Position numbers and translations under genes: made by a program. Below the pieces are notes generated by a model that had not been told where the DNA came from, did no database searches, and saw only the letters and a program-made list of their open reading frames with translations. This document shows positions 8,363-17,824 of a stretch of 64,000 nt of DNA, one piece after another (positions within the stretch are counted from its first letter, which is position 1; every line of letters begins with the position of its first letter). The stretch is from Nocardioides sp. zg-DK7169 (GTDB taxonomy: Bacteria; Actinomycetota; Actinomycetes; Propionibacteriales; Nocardioidaceae), in contig NZ_JABJRA010000004.1 in the NCBI RefSeq assembly GCF_013155365.1, forward strand, positions 310,001 through 374,000. The letters are read 5' to 3'.

Positions 8363-8941
8363 ATGACCGTCCCGACACGACAGCGCAGTGGTGGGCGCAG
8401 CGAGCAGGTGCGGCTGGCCGTGGGGCGGGCGGTGCTGGAGCTGTTGAGTGAGGAGCGGTTCCCGTTCACGACGGTGGAGGTCGCGGAGCGGGCGGAGGTC
8501 AACCGGCGCACGCTGTACCGCTGGTGGCCCACCCACGACGACCTGCTGGCCGAGGCGCTCACCCAGCACGCGCGCACCGTGGTGGTCCCCGACACCGGCT
8601 CGTGGGCGGGCGACCTGCGGGCCTTCGCGCACCGGGTCGCGGCCTTCGCGGCCGATCCGGTCGACCTGACGATGACGCGCATCATGGTCTCGGGGCGCCA
8701 CCCGGGGTTCAACGACGCCGTGGCGGCGCACTTCGCCCCGATCATGCAGGACTGGCACCAGATGCTCGAGCGCGCGGTCGCCCGTGGCGAGGCCGGCACC
8801 ACCCACGACGCGACGACGGTGATGACCACGCTGGTCTCGCCGCTGTTCCTCGCGCCGCTGACCTCCGGGCGGGCGCCGGGCCCCGGCTACGTCGACCGAC
8901 TGGTCGACCTCGTCCTCGACGCCACCCGCCCGACCCGCTGA
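8363..8941 (+). CDS. TetR-family transcriptional regulator
   Basis: The N-terminal helix-turn-helix is FTTVEVAERAEVNRRTLYRWW (residues about 35-55), a clear TetR signature. The C-terminal ligand domain belongs to the type with a MTRIMVSGRHPGFNDA segment. The ATG at 8363 follows a GGGTGGG stretch. The 3' end overlaps the convergent FAD-enzyme gene by 55 bp, so transcription of one may interfere with the other. It could regulate the neighbouring polyketide operon, but no operator was recognised. Confidence 0.88.
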   Translation: MTVPTRQRSGGRSEQVRLAVGRAVLELLSEERFPFTTVEVAERAEVNRRTLYRWWPTHDDLLAEALTQHARTVVVPDTGSWAGDLRAFAHRVAAFAADPVDLTMTRIMVSGRHPGFNDAVAAHFAPIMQDWHQMLERAVARGEAGTTHDATTVMTTLVSPLFLAPLTSGRAPGPGYVDRLVDLVLDATRPTR

Positions 8942-10026
8942 CGCCCGACGGGCGACGGCAGCGGCCCCACCGGTCGGGCCAGCTCGTTGACGGCGCCGTC
9001 GAAGACCCGCGGCAGCGCGCGGGCCGCGGGCACGATCGCGCGCCGCAGCGCTCGCGGGCGGGTGCCTGCCAGCAGCCCGGCGGTGAGCCAGCGGTAGCGG
9101 CGGGTCAGGCGCACCCAGTCCTGCTCGTAGCGCTGCGGCTCCCCGGCGCGCATCGCGGCGACCGCCGCCTCCGCCTGGGCGAACGCCAGGGCGAGCCCCT
9201 CGCCGGTGAGCGCGTCGACGTACCCGCCCGCGTCCCCGACCAGCAGCACCCGGCCGGCGACCCGCCGCCGTGCGCCCTGCCGCAGCGGGCCCGCGCCGCG
9301 CACGTCGCTCGCCGGCTCCGCGCGCGCGAGCCGCTCGCGCAGCTCGGGCACCGCCGCCAGCCGGGCGTCGTACGACGACCCGGGCGCGCCCAGCACCGCG
9401 ACCGACACCAGCTCGTCCCCGACCGGGGTCACGTAGGCCTCGGCGCCCGGCGCCCAGTGCACCTCGACGTACGGCGACCACGGCGCGAGGGTGAAGTGGC
9501 GGCGCAGCCCGAACCGGGCGTGCCGGGCCGCGGGCAGGTCCAGGCCGAGGCGTCGTCGCACGGGGGAGTGCAGCCCGTCCGCAGCGACCAGGTGGCGCGC
9601 CCGCACCTCCGCGACCCGCACCCCGCCGGCGTCCTGGTCGACCGCACCCACGGTGCGTCGCTCCAGGCGTACGCCGGCCTCCAGCGCCGCTCGGGTGAGC
9701 TCGGCATGCAGGGCGGTACGCCGGATCCCGCGCCCCGGGCCGTGGCGGAAGTCCGCGGTCGCGGCCCGGCCACCGGCGGCGTAGCGCACCCCGAGCAGGT
9801 CGTGCCCCGCCGGATCCGCGCCCAGGGCGAGCAGCGCTGCCAGCGCGCCGGGCATCAGCCCCTCCCCGCAGGCCTTGTCGATGGTCCCGGCGTCCGTCCC
9901 GTCGAGCGCCCCGCTGCGCGGGTCCCAGACCTCGACCTCCCAGCCGGCACGCCCCGCGTGCACCGCGGCGGCCAACCCGGCCGGACCGCCGCCGGCCACG
10001 AGGAGGTCGACCGTGCGGACGCTCAC
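8887..10026 (-). CDS. FAD enzyme of geranylgeranyl-reductase/monooxygenase type
   Basis: VDLLVAGGGPAGLAAAVHAG binds FAD at the N-terminus, and GDAGGYVDALTGEGLALAF near residue 280 is the second FAD motif typical of geranylgeranyl reductases and related quinol monooxygenases. DKACGEGLMPGAL near residue 50 is also family-typical. As the last gene of an operon with UbiA, type III PKS and ICMT genes it most likely hydroxylates the polyketide ring or reduces a prenyl chain. GTG 10026 overlaps the upstream stop (GTGA). The tail overlaps the convergent tetR gene by 55 bp. Confidence 0.8.
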   Translation of the reverse strand: MSVRTVDLLVAGGGPAGLAAAVHAGRAGWEVEVWDPRSGALDGTDAGTIDKACGEGLMPGALAALLALGADPAGHDLLGVRYAAGGRAATADFRHGPGRGIRRTALHAELTRAALEAGVRLERRTVGAVDQDAGGVRVAEVRARHLVAADGLHSPVRRRLGLDLPAARHARFGLRRHFTLAPWSPYVEVHWAPGAEAYVTPVGDELVSVAVLGAPGSSYDARLAAVPELRERLARAEPASDVRGAGPLRQGARRRVAGRVLLVGDAGGYVDALTGEGLALAFAQAEAAVAAMRAGEPQRYEQDWVRLTRRYRWLTAGLLAGTRPRALRRAIVPAARALPRVFDGAVNELARPVGPLPSPVGRQRVGRVASRTRSTSRST

Positions 10027-10547
10027 GAGACGGTCGCGGCGCTCAGCGCGCGGTCCTCGACCCGGATCCGCACCCGCAGCAGGGCGGCGTTGGCGACGGT
10101 GAACACGACGGCGGTGATCCAGGCGCCGTGGATCAGCGGCAGCGCCATGCCCTCGAGGACGACGACCAGGTAGTTGGGGTGGGGCAGCACCCGGTAGGGC
10201 CCGGCCTGCACCAGCGGCAGGTCCGGGACCACGATCACCCGGGTGTTCCACTGCCGCCCGAGCACCGTGATGCACCACCAGCGCACCGCCTGGCAGACCA
10301 CGACGAGGGCCAGCATCGACCAGCCCAGCAGCGGCTCGAAGCTGCGCCCGGCGGCGTGCACCTCGACCAGGCAGCCGACCAGCAACCCGGCGTGCAGCAC
10401 CACCATCACGGGGTAGTGGCCCCGCCCGGACTCGACCCCGCCCCGGGAGAGGGCCCAGGCGGCGTTGCGCTGGGAGACGACGACCTCGGCGCATCGTTCC
10501 AGCACCACCGCGAGGATGATCGCGGTGTAGAGCACCTCGCTGCTCAT
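10023..10547 (-). CDS. Isoprenylcysteine carboxyl methyltransferase-like membrane methyltransferase
   Basis: Four to five membrane helices precede the ICMT signature GPYRVLPHPNYLVVVLEG, which forms the SAM-binding site of this membrane methyltransferase family. In bacteria such proteins next to a type III PKS methylate phenolic lipids (for example SrsB-like or AgqB-like enzymes). The 174-aa length is normal. Both ends overlap neighbouring genes by four bases (ATGA upstream, GTGA downstream), so PKS, methyltransferase and FAD enzyme are tightly coupled. Confidence 0.85.
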   Translation of the reverse strand: MSSEVLYTAIILAVVLERCAEVVVSQRNAAWALSRGGVESGRGHYPVMVVLHAGLLVGCLVEVHAAGRSFEPLLGWSMLALVVVCQAVRWWCITVLGRQWNTRVIVVPDLPLVQAGPYRVLPHPNYLVVVLEGMALPLIHGAWITAVVFTVANAALLRVRIRVEDRALSAATVS

Positions 10548-11620
10548 CGCGGCATCCGCATCAGCACGAGCTCGGAGCAGAACCCCGGCCCCATCGCCAG
10601 CAGCAGCCCGTAGGACCCCGGGCGCGGTGGGCGGTCGCGCAGGGTGTCGGCCAGCACGTGCAGGACCGAGGCGGAGGAGAGGTTGCCGATGTCGCGCAGC
10701 GAGTCCCAGGTGACTTGGAGCGCCTCCCGCTCGACGCCGAGCGCCTCCTGCAGGGCCTCCAGGACCTTCGGCCCGCCGGGGTGCGCGACGTACCACTCGA
10801 CGGCGTCGCGGGTCAGTCCGTGGTCGGCGAGGAAGCGGGTCGCGTCCTCGCCCACGTAGCGGCGTACGACGTCGGGCACCGCGCCGTCGAGCACGACCTT
10901 CAGGCCGCTGGAGCCGACGTCCCATCCCATCACCCGCTCCGAGCCGGGGTAGAGCCGGCTGCGGCTCGCGAGCACCTCGGGCTGGACGTGGCCCTCGGCG
11001 ACCAGCTCCTCGGCCCGGCCACTGCCGGTGGCCACCACCGCGGCGGCCCCGTCGCCGAACAGCCCGCTCGCGACCAGGTTGGCGATCGAGGGGTCGGTGC
11101 GCTGGAGGGTCAGCGAGCACAGCTCGACGCTCATCAGCACCGCCACCGCGTCGGGGTGGCCGAGCAGGTAGTCGTGCAGCCGGGCGATCCCGGCCGCGCC
11201 CGCCACGCACCCCAGGCCCACCAGCGGCATGCGTACGACGTCCTCGCGCATGCCGGTCAGGCCGGCCACGCGCGCGTCGAGGGAGGGGACGGCGAGGCCC
11301 GTCACCGTCGCGGAGATCAGCAGGTCCACGTCGTCGGGGCGCAGGCCCACGGCCTTGAGGGCGTCGACGACCGCCCGGGCGCCGAGCTCGACGCCGTGCT
11401 CGATGAAGGCGTCGTTGGCTGGCCCGAACCCCTCGAGGTCGGGGTAGGCGCTCAACGGCAGCACCGTGTGGCGGGTCTCGACGCCGGCGTTGCGGTGGAA
11501 GCGCTCGACGACCCTGCGGTCGACGCTGTCGCGCATCACGGTGTCGACGAAGGAGGCGGTGATGGCCGCCTGCGGGTGGCGGTGCTCGGGCAGGGCGCCG
11601 CGGACGCTCAGAATGCGCAT
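10544..11620 (-). CDS. Type III polyketide synthase
   Basis: This chalcone-synthase-like homodimeric enzyme condenses malonyl-CoA units onto an acyl starter. The catalytic triad is visible: Cys138 in GLGCVAGAAG, His280 in AHPGGPKV and Asn313 in GNLSSAS. MGPGFCSELVL is the conserved C-terminal loop. At 358 aa it has the usual length. Together with the ICMT-like, FAD and UbiA genes it matches the gene content of phenolic-lipid/alkylquinone clusters (srs, agq types), so the product is probably an alkylresorcinol or alkylquinone. ATG 11620 is preceded by GAGGAG. Confidence 0.92.
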   Translation of the reverse strand: MRILSVRGALPEHRHPQAAITASFVDTVMRDSVDRRVVERFHRNAGVETRHTVLPLSAYPDLEGFGPANDAFIEHGVELGARAVVDALKAVGLRPDDVDLLISATVTGLAVPSLDARVAGLTGMREDVVRMPLVGLGCVAGAAGIARLHDYLLGHPDAVAVLMSVELCSLTLQRTDPSIANLVASGLFGDGAAAVVATGSGRAEELVAEGHVQPEVLASRSRLYPGSERVMGWDVGSSGLKVVLDGAVPDVVRRYVGEDATRFLADHGLTRDAVEWYVAHPGGPKVLEALQEALGVEREALQVTWDSLRDIGNLSSASVLHVLADTLRDRPPRPGSYGLLLAMGPGFCSELVLMRMPR

Positions 11621-11690
11621 GAACGACTCCTCGGGGGGTGGGGGACGGGGGCAGCGGGCGGTCGGGGACGGCGCACCGGGTGCCACGGGC

Positions 11691-12605
11691 TCACGCGGTG
11701 GCTCCGAGCAGCAGGACGACGTCGAGCAGGGCGATGAGCATCGCGGCGCGGAAGGGCCAGCGCCCCTCGCCGCGCAGCGCCACCACCGCGAGCGCGCCGA
11801 CAGCGGCGAGGACGACGAGCGACCAGGTCGCGACCGGTCCGCCGGGGCCGAGGACGGCGAGGGCGGAGGCGACCAGGAGCAGCAGCGTGGCCCCGACCCG
11901 GCTGCGGCGGGCGCCGAGGCGGTGGGGGAGGCCGCGGACGCCGGTGCGGGCGTCGTCGTCGAGGTCGGGCACGGCGTTGACCAGGTGGGCCGCGACCCCC
12001 AGGACAGCGCCCGCGAGCACCGCCCACCACGCGGGGCGGGCCGGGTCGGGCACCGCGAGGGTGGCCACGGCCGGGAGCAGCCCGAAGGCGCCGGCGTACG
12101 GCAGCCAGGACCAGACGGTCGCCTTGAGACCCAGGTTGTAGGCGTGCGCGAGGCCGACGCAGCCGAGGTGCGCGAGCGCGGCGCGCCAGCCCAGCAGCGC
12201 CGACAGCACGACGCACGCCGCCACGGCCAGACCGAGCGCGACCCGCGCCGTACCGATCCCGAGCTCGCCGGTGGCGAGCGGCTTGTCGGCGCGCCCGGTG
12301 ACTCGGTCGCGAGCGAGGTCGACGAGGTCGTTGCCCCACCCGACGCTCAGCTGTCCGCACAGCACGGCCGCGGTCACCAGCGCCACCGTCGTCGCGGGCC
12401 GCCCGGCGGCCACGGCGAGCAGGCCGGCGATCGTGGTCACCGCGAGGACCGGTCCCGGGTGGGTGGCGCGCAGGAGCGCGGTGCTCGTGCCGGAGGGGCG
12501 AGCAGTGCCGGAAGCGGAGGCGGTGCCGGGCCTGACGGCGGAGGCGGTGCCGGGCCGGGCGGCGCCCGTGGCGCGCTGGTGGCTCTCCGCACGCGCACGG
12601 TCCAT
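11691..12605 (-). CDS. UbiA-superfamily prenyltransferase
   Basis: About eight membrane helices. [11 protein letters not shown] (residues 91-101) is the NDxxDxxxD Mg-diphosphate motif, and [10 protein letters not shown] is the second Asp-rich motif. UbiA enzymes attach a prenyl chain to an aromatic acceptor within the membrane. As first gene of the operon, 70 bp before the PKS, it most likely prenylates the polyketide-derived ring. The N-terminal 45 residues are low-complexity and contain an exact repeat of the type RPGTAS. ATG 12605 follows GAGGAGG. Confidence 0.85.
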   Translation of the reverse strand: MDRARAESHQRATGAARPGTASAVRPGTASASGTARPSGTSTALLRATHPGPVLAVTTIAGLLAVAAGRPATTVALVTAAVLCGQLSVGWGNDLVDLARDRVTGRADKPLATGELGIGTARVALGLAVAACVVLSALLGWRAALAHLGCVGLAHAYNLGLKATVWSWLPYAGAFGLLPAVATLAVPDPARPAWWAVLAGAVLGVAAHLVNAVPDLDDDARTGVRGLPHRLGARRSRVGATLLLLVASALAVLGPGGPVATWSLVVLAAVGALAVVALRGEGRWPFRAAMLIALLDVVLLLGATA

Positions 12606-12775
12606 CGGTGCCTCCTCGGGGCAGGTACGGCAGCCGGTGCCCGCAGACGGCCCGCTCACACCAGTTCCGGCGGACCGGGTTTGCGGGGCAGGTTTGGTGG
12701 GGCGGATCGCGGATACCCGCACGCATCGGCCCACGCCGGCCCGCGGCGTGCGTCACCGAGCCCGAGGAGTCAGCC

Positions 12776-14689
12776 GTGGTCGCCGACCCGATCCTTCTCC
12801 GTTCGACCGGCAGGCCCGCCCGCCCCGCGCTGGGCAAGGAGCTGGTCCGGGTCATGACGACCACCGATCACAAGCTGATCGGCAAGCTCTACCTCACGAC
12901 GTCGTTCATCTGGTTCCTCGTCGGTGGCCTGATGGCGGTGCTGATCCGGTCCGAGCTGGCCTTCCCGGGCCAGCAGGTCGTGAACGACGAGGTCTACAAC
13001 CAGCTGTTCACGATGCACGGCACGATCATGCTGCTGCTGTTCGCGACGCCGCTGTTCTTCGGGTTCGCCAACGTCCTGATGCCGATCCAGATCGGCGCAC
13101 CCGACGTGGCGTTCCCACGGCTGAACATGCTGAGCTACTGGCTCTACCTCTTCGGCGGCCTCATCGCGGCCTCCGGCTTCCTCACCCCGCAGGGCGCGGC
13201 CGACTTCGGCTGGACGGCGTACACGCCGCTCTCCGACGCGGCCCGGAGCCCCAGCGTCGGCGGTGACCTGTGGATCATGGGTCTCTACATCGCCGGTCTC
13301 GGCACCATCCTGGGCGCGGTCAACTTCATCACGACCATCATCTGCATGCGCGCGCCGGGGATGACGATGTTCCGGATGCCGATCTTCACCTGGAACACGC
13401 TGATCACCAGCCTCCTGGTGCTGCTCGCGTTCCCGATCCTCGGCGGCGCGCTGCTGATGCTCGAGGCCGACCGGGTGCTCGACGCCCAGATCTACGACCC
13501 CAGCAACGGCGGGCCACTGCTGTGGCAACACCTGTTCTGGTTCTTCGGCCATCCCGAGGTCTACATCATTGCGCTGCCGTTCTTCGGCATCGTCTCCGAG
13601 ATCATCCCGATCTTCAGCCGCAAGCCGATCTTCGGGTACGTCGGCCTGGTGGGGGCCACGATCGCGATCGCGCTGTACTCCGTGGCAGTGTGGGCGCACC
13701 ACATGTTCGTCACCGGCGCGGTGAACCTGCCGTTCTTCTCCGGCATGACGTTCGTGATCGCGGTGCCGACCGGGGTGAAGTTCTTCAACTGGATCGCCAC
13801 CATGTGGGGCGGGTCGTTGTCCTTCGAGACCCCGATGCTGTGGACCATCGGCTTCCTGGTGACGTTCCTGTTCGGCGGTCTGACCGGGGTCATCCTGGCC
13901 AGCCCGCCGCTGGACTTCCACGTCTCGGACTCCTACTTCGTGGTCGCGCACTTCCACTACGTCGTGTTCGGCACCGTGGTGTTCGCGATGTTCGCCGGGT
14001 TCTATCTCTGGTGGCCCAAGCTCACCGGGCGGATGCTCGACGAGCGGCTGGGCAAGGTGCACTTCTGGCTGCTCTTCGTCGGCTTCCACCTGACGTTCCT
14101 GGTCCAGCACTGGCTGGGCGTCGCGGGAATGCCCCGCCGCTATGCCGACTACCTCCCGGAGGACGGGTTCACCGCGATGAACCAGGTCTCGACGGTGGGA
14201 GCGTTCCTGCTGAGCCTCTCGACGCTGCCGTTCCTCTACAACGTCTACATCACCAGCCGCAACCCGCAGGTCGGCGAGGACGACCCCTGGGGCTGGGGTC
14301 GCTCGCTGGAGTGGGCCACCACCTCCCCGCCGCCGCGGCACAACTTCGAGCAGCTGCCGCGGATCCGCTCGGAGTCGCCGGCCTTCGACCTGCACCACCC
14401 CCGCACCGCGCTCACCGAGCTGCGCGAGAACCCGGGCGAGGCCGAGGGCTCCGACGCACCTCTGGTGGACGCCCCGGACCAGGACGGGCGCGCGGCGTAC
14501 CTGCGCGAGGAGATCGGTGCGGCGCCGCCCGGATCGGCGCACGAGCTCACCGAGGAGCACCGCCGCCAGGAGGAGCAGGCCCCGTCGCGCAGCGGCCTCA
14601 AGCGCTACCTCACCGCGCTGTACGTGCTCGGCGGCGTGGTCGTCGCCCTGCTCGCGATGCTGGTCGTCGGGATCGTGCTGCTGCGCTGA
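12776..14689 (+). CDS. ctaD: Cytochrome c oxidase subunit I with C-terminal extension
   Basis: This is heme-copper oxidase subunit I: twelve core helices, [10 protein letters not shown] (Cu-B His and covalent Tyr), AHHMFVTG (Cu-B histidines) and HFHYVVFGT (heme ligands). The Glu in HPEVY indicates an A-type oxidase that reduces O2 and pumps protons. It is 637 aa, about 50-60 longer than usual actinobacterial CtaD. After the core there is a charged linker of about 90 residues and then one more membrane helix ([20 protein letters not shown]). No subunit II, III or IV gene is adjacent. GTG 12776 follows GAGGAG. Confidence 0.9.
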   Translation: MVADPILLRSTGRPARPALGKELVRVMTTTDHKLIGKLYLTTSFIWFLVGGLMAVLIRSELAFPGQQVVNDEVYNQLFTMHGTIMLLLFATPLFFGFANVLMPIQIGAPDVAFPRLNMLSYWLYLFGGLIAASGFLTPQGAADFGWTAYTPLSDAARSPSVGGDLWIMGLYIAGLGTILGAVNFITTIICMRAPGMTMFRMPIFTWNTLITSLLVLLAFPILGGALLMLEADRVLDAQIYDPSNGGPLLWQHLFWFFGHPEVYIIALPFFGIVSEIIPIFSRKPIFGYVGLVGATIAIALYSVAVWAHHMFVTGAVNLPFFSGMTFVIAVPTGVKFFNWIATMWGGSLSFETPMLWTIGFLVTFLFGGLTGVILASPPLDFHVSDSYFVVAHFHYVVFGTVVFAMFAGFYLWWPKLTGRMLDERLGKVHFWLLFVGFHLTFLVQHWLGVAGMPRRYADYLPEDGFTAMNQVSTVGAFLLSLSTLPFLYNVYITSRNPQVGEDDPWGWGRSLEWATTSPPPRHNFEQLPRIRSESPAFDLHHPRTALTELRENPGEAEGSDAPLVDAPDQDGRAAYLREEIGAAPPGSAHELTEEHRRQEEQAPSRSGLKRYLTALYVLGGVVVALLAMLVVGIVLLR

Positions 14690-14708
14690 CGCCCGCCTCG
14701 GCGGGCGT
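14689..14708 (+). terminator. Hairpin after ctaD
   Basis: ACGCCCGC (14689-14696), loop CTCG, then GCGGGCGT (14701-14708): a perfect 8-bp stem directly at the ctaD stop and before the convergent regulator gene. Confidence 0.6.
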
Positions 14709-14711
14709 GGC

Positions 14712-15449
14712 TCAGCGGTCGACGGGACGCCCGAGCAGCGGCCCGACGAGCCGGCGGATCTCGGAGGACGGCGGCAGCCCGAGCTCGTCGGCGAGCTGGC
14801 GGCGGTAGGTGTCGTACTGGCGCAGCGCGGCGGCGTGGTTGGCCTCGGCCAGGTGCACCTCGATCACCCGCCGGTGGGCGCTCTCGCGCAGCGGCTCGGA
14901 CCGTACGGCGCCCAGCGCGGCGCGGAGCGCCTCGTCGAAGCGCCCGGTCTCGCGCAGCGCGCGCGAGGAGTGCTCCAGGGCGTGCAGGCGCCGCTGCCGG
15001 TGGGCCTCCTGGTCCACGAGCAGCCAGTCCTCCTGCCAGTGCGGGAGCAGGTCGGCCTCGAGCAGGTGCAGGCTGGCCAGCGCGTCCGGGTCGGCGCCCG
15101 CGTCGGCGCACAGCGCGCGGGCGAGGTCCTCCGCCTCCCACAGGTCGACCGCAAGGTCGTCGGACAACCGGACCTGCGTGGCGGTGGCCAGGACCAGGCT
15201 GCGGGCACGCGGACGGGGCATGCGCCACAGGATCGAGCGCAGGTTGGACGTCGCCTTCTCCACCGCGGTGTCGGGCCAGAGCCGCTCGGCCAGGCTCATC
15301 CGGCTCGCCGGGGCGCGGCGGTGCTGGATCGCCAGGACCGCCAGCAGCCGCTGGGCGGCGGGGGCCACCCGCACCGGCTGGGCGTCGAAGCTCAGCTCGA
15401 GCCCGCCCAGGAGCGCGAGGCGTCCGAGTGGGGGACGAGGACTGTCCAC
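14712..15449 (-). CDS. BTAD-domain transcriptional regulator (small SARP-like)
   Basis: The 245-aa protein has a short winged-helix DNA-binding part (LALLGGLELSFDAQPVRV, AERLWPDT, SNLRSILWRM) followed by a bacterial transcriptional activation domain with TPR-like repeats, ending RQLADELGLPPSSEIRRL. This is the layout of SARP-type activators without an ATPase region. SARPs typically drive secondary metabolite genes, and the type III PKS operon lies 2 kb away. GTG 15449 has GGGAGG four bases upstream and starts the DNA-binding domain cleanly. Confidence 0.82.
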   Translation of the reverse strand: MDSPRPPLGRLALLGGLELSFDAQPVRVAPAAQRLLAVLAIQHRRAPASRMSLAERLWPDTAVEKATSNLRSILWRMPRPRARSLVLATATQVRLSDDLAVDLWEAEDLARALCADAGADPDALASLHLLEADLLPHWQEDWLLVDQEAHRQRRLHALEHSSRALRETGRFDEALRAALGAVRSEPLRESAHRRVIEVHLAEANHAAALRQYDTYRRQLADELGLPPSSEIRRLVGPLLGRPVDR

Positions 15450-15708
15450 GGAGCCTCCCAGCTGCTGTCGACGCGTCGAACGAGCCCCGGTGACCCCGTC
15501 CCGACGGACCCATACCCACCCGTGGGGGTGGTCCTGGGCCCGCACCGCGGTTGAGGTGGCGACGCGACGGTGACGGCGCGGACACGCGTCCCGCACGCAC
15601 ATGGCCACACCCGTGCCTACGTCCGGGCCGACGGCGCGGTGACGGCGGCCCGGAAGGGTCCTCGGCACCGATCGGCCCCGCCCGGGGCCCGGACGAGGAG
15701 GAGCACCC

Positions 15709-16629
15709 ATGTACCGACACAGCAGCGCCCTTCAGTTCCACGCCAAGCCCGAGCGTCCCGACGCGTTCTTCGCGTCCCGGCTCCAGGAGCTCGTCGGCGG
15801 ACAGTTCGGCGAGATGACGGTGATGATGCAGTACCTGTGGCAGGGCTGGAACTGCCGGATGCCCGGCAAGTACAAGGACATGATCATGGACATCGGGACC
15901 GAGGAGATCGGTCACGTGGAGATGCTCGTGACGATGATGGCCCGCCTCCTCGAGGGCGCGCCGTCCGAGACCCAGGCCGAGGCGGCCGCGGCGAACCCCG
16001 CGCTCGCGGCGGTGCTGGGCGGGCAGAACCCGCAGCAGGCGATCGTGACCGGCGGCGCCGCGATGCCCACCAACAGCCAGGGCGTGCCGTGGAACGGCGG
16101 GTACATCGTGGCCAGCGGCAACCTGCTCGCGGACTTCCGCCACAACGTCGCCGCGGAGGCCCAGAGCCGGCTGCAGACCGCGCGGGTCTACCAGATGACC
16201 GACGACCCGGGCGTCAAGGACATGCTCCAGTTCAACCTGGCACGCGACACCTTCCACCAGCAGCAGTGGCTCCTGGGGATCGAGCAGCTGATCGAGGACG
16301 GGTTCACCGACGGGATCGAGGACTCGCTCAAGGACGAGGAGAAGACCGAGCCGGCGCGGACCTTCTACAGCTTCCACGACGACTCGACCGCCCACGAGGG
16401 CCGCTGGGCCCAGGGCACCACGCTCGTCGGTGACCAGCAGATCTCCTTCGAGCAGGGACGCCCGCTGGCCGACGACGTCAACGAGGTCCCGGCGCCGGAC
16501 CCGCTGCTGTTCGCGACGTACGACGGCTCCAAGGGTCCTGGCAAGCCGGGCAACGCGGGCGGGGCCTACGCGCAGGGTGCGCAGAACCTGTTCTCCAAGG
16601 CCAAGGACGCGCTCACCCCGGACGACTGA
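15709..16629 (+). CDS. Manganese catalase
   Basis: This non-heme catalase disproportionates H2O2 at a dimanganese site in a four-helix bundle. The ligands are visible: Glu35 (FGEMTVMMQYLW), Glu66 and His69 (TEEIGHVEM), Glu150 (NVAAEAQSR) and His183 (ARDTFHQQQW), at spacings matching the Lactobacillus enzyme. The C-terminal tail is family-like. ATG 15709 follows GAGGAGGAG. The next gene encodes a putative Mn/heavy-metal exporter, linking the pair to manganese and peroxide handling. Confidence 0.93.
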   Translation: MYRHSSALQFHAKPERPDAFFASRLQELVGGQFGEMTVMMQYLWQGWNCRMPGKYKDMIMDIGTEEIGHVEMLVTMMARLLEGAPSETQAEAAAANPALAAVLGGQNPQQAIVTGGAAMPTNSQGVPWNGGYIVASGNLLADFRHNVAAEAQSRLQTARVYQMTDDPGVKDMLQFNLARDTFHQQQWLLGIEQLIEDGFTDGIEDSLKDEEKTEPARTFYSFHDDSTAHEGRWAQGTTLVGDQQISFEQGRPLADDVNEVPAPDPLLFATYDGSKGPGKPGNAGGAYAQGAQNLFSKAKDALTPDD

Positions 16630-16665
16630 GCCCGATCCCGAGTCCGGACAGCGAGGAGCACCCTC

Positions 16666-17775
16666 ATGACCGACCTCGTCCTGCGCCCCCTGGCCGACGC
16701 GTTCATGCAGGTCGGCGTCTTCGTCGCCCTGCTGGTCGCCCCGGTCGGGTGGGCCCACTACCGCTGGGGCGGGCGCCTCGACGAGCTCGTGGTCCGCTAC
16801 CGGCGCCTGGCGCCGCTGGTGGCCGCGCTGCTCACGATGCCGCCCGGCTGTGGTGGGGCGATCCTGGTGGTGGCCGCCTATGCGCGGGGCGCCGTGTCGT
16901 ACGGCGCGGTCGTGGCGGCCCTGGTCGCCACGATGGGCGATGCCACGTGGGTGCTCCTCGCTGCGGAGCCGCTGCTGACCCTCCAGCTCAAGGCGCTCCT
17001 GCTCATCACCGGCGCGGCCAGCGGCTACCTGGTCGACGCGCTCGGCATCGCACCCGCGCGCCGCGAGCGTCCCCGCCCGGCAGCCGTCGTGGCGCAGCCC
17101 CGGCCGGCGCGTCCCGCCGTACAGGTGGGTCCGGAGGCCGGGGTGACGGTGCGGGCGGCGCTGCTGAGCAGGGAACCGGCCACGGCGCTGCACGCCCTCG
17201 GCGTGCTGCCGCTGCTGCTGTGGGTCACCTTGGGGGCCGGGGCCACGATCAGCATCCCGGTCACCTTCCAGGTGATCACCCCGTCGGGGACCTATCTGGT
17301 GCTGGGCCTGGCCGGCACGTTCGTCGCGGTGCTCGCGTTCGTCCGGGGCGGCTGCCGGCTGGCCGACGACGACCTGGGCGACGCGCGCCCGACGTCGATG
17401 GCCCACGTGCTGCGCCACGGCGGCCACGAGGTCGCCTTCGTGACGGTGTGGGTAGCCGCGGCGTACCTCGCGTGGTCGGTGCTCTCGCACGCCACCGGCT
17501 TCGACGGCACTCAGCTGCCGGTCCTGGGGCTGGTCGGAGTGGCGGTGGGGGCGCTCGTCGGACTGATCCCCGGGTGCGCCATCCAGATCGTCTTCACCGG
17601 CATCTTCCTCGCCGGTGGGATGCCGCTGCCGACGCTGGTCGCCAACATGGTCAGCCAGGACGGGGACGCCCTCCTGCCGCTCGCGGCCCTCGAGCACCGC
17701 GCCGCCCTGCTGGCCACCGTGCTCACCACCCTTCCCGCCCTCGTGGTCGGCGGAGGGCTGTTCCTGCTGCTCTGA
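16666..17775 (+). CDS. Putative manganese/heavy-metal transporter (ArsP_2-like, ~10 TM)
   Basis: This 369-aa integral membrane protein has about ten helices in two halves. Each half carries a related Pro-Gly-Cys signature: MPPGCGGAILV near residue 60 and GLIPGCAIQIVFTG near residue 300. This inverted-repeat pattern fits the putative 10-TM heavy-metal exporter family, often annotated as manganese transporter. The central loop is Arg/Pro-rich. It starts 36 bp after the Mn catalase stop with GAGGAG in front, so the two are probably co-transcribed. Metal identity is inferred from that context. Confidence 0.75.
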   Translation: MTDLVLRPLADAFMQVGVFVALLVAPVGWAHYRWGGRLDELVVRYRRLAPLVAALLTMPPGCGGAILVVAAYARGAVSYGAVVAALVATMGDATWVLLAAEPLLTLQLKALLLITGAASGYLVDALGIAPARRERPRPAAVVAQPRPARPAVQVGPEAGVTVRAALLSREPATALHALGVLPLLLWVTLGAGATISIPVTFQVITPSGTYLVLGLAGTFVAVLAFVRGGCRLADDDLGDARPTSMAHVLRHGGHEVAFVTVWVAAAYLAWSVLSHATGFDGTQLPVLGLVGVAVGALVGLIPGCAIQIVFTGIFLAGGMPLPTLVANMVSQDGDALLPLAALEHRAALLATVLTTLPALVVGGGLFLLL

Positions 17776-17824
17776 CCGCTGCCGGCAGCCGCCGGCCCGC
17801 CACCCTCGTCGCGAAGGATCCGTC

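Noticed and set aside
15450..15708. Manganese (yybP-ykoY) riboswitch before the Mn catalase
   Set aside because: The region holds only GC-rich hairpins; the conserved riboswitch loops were not found.
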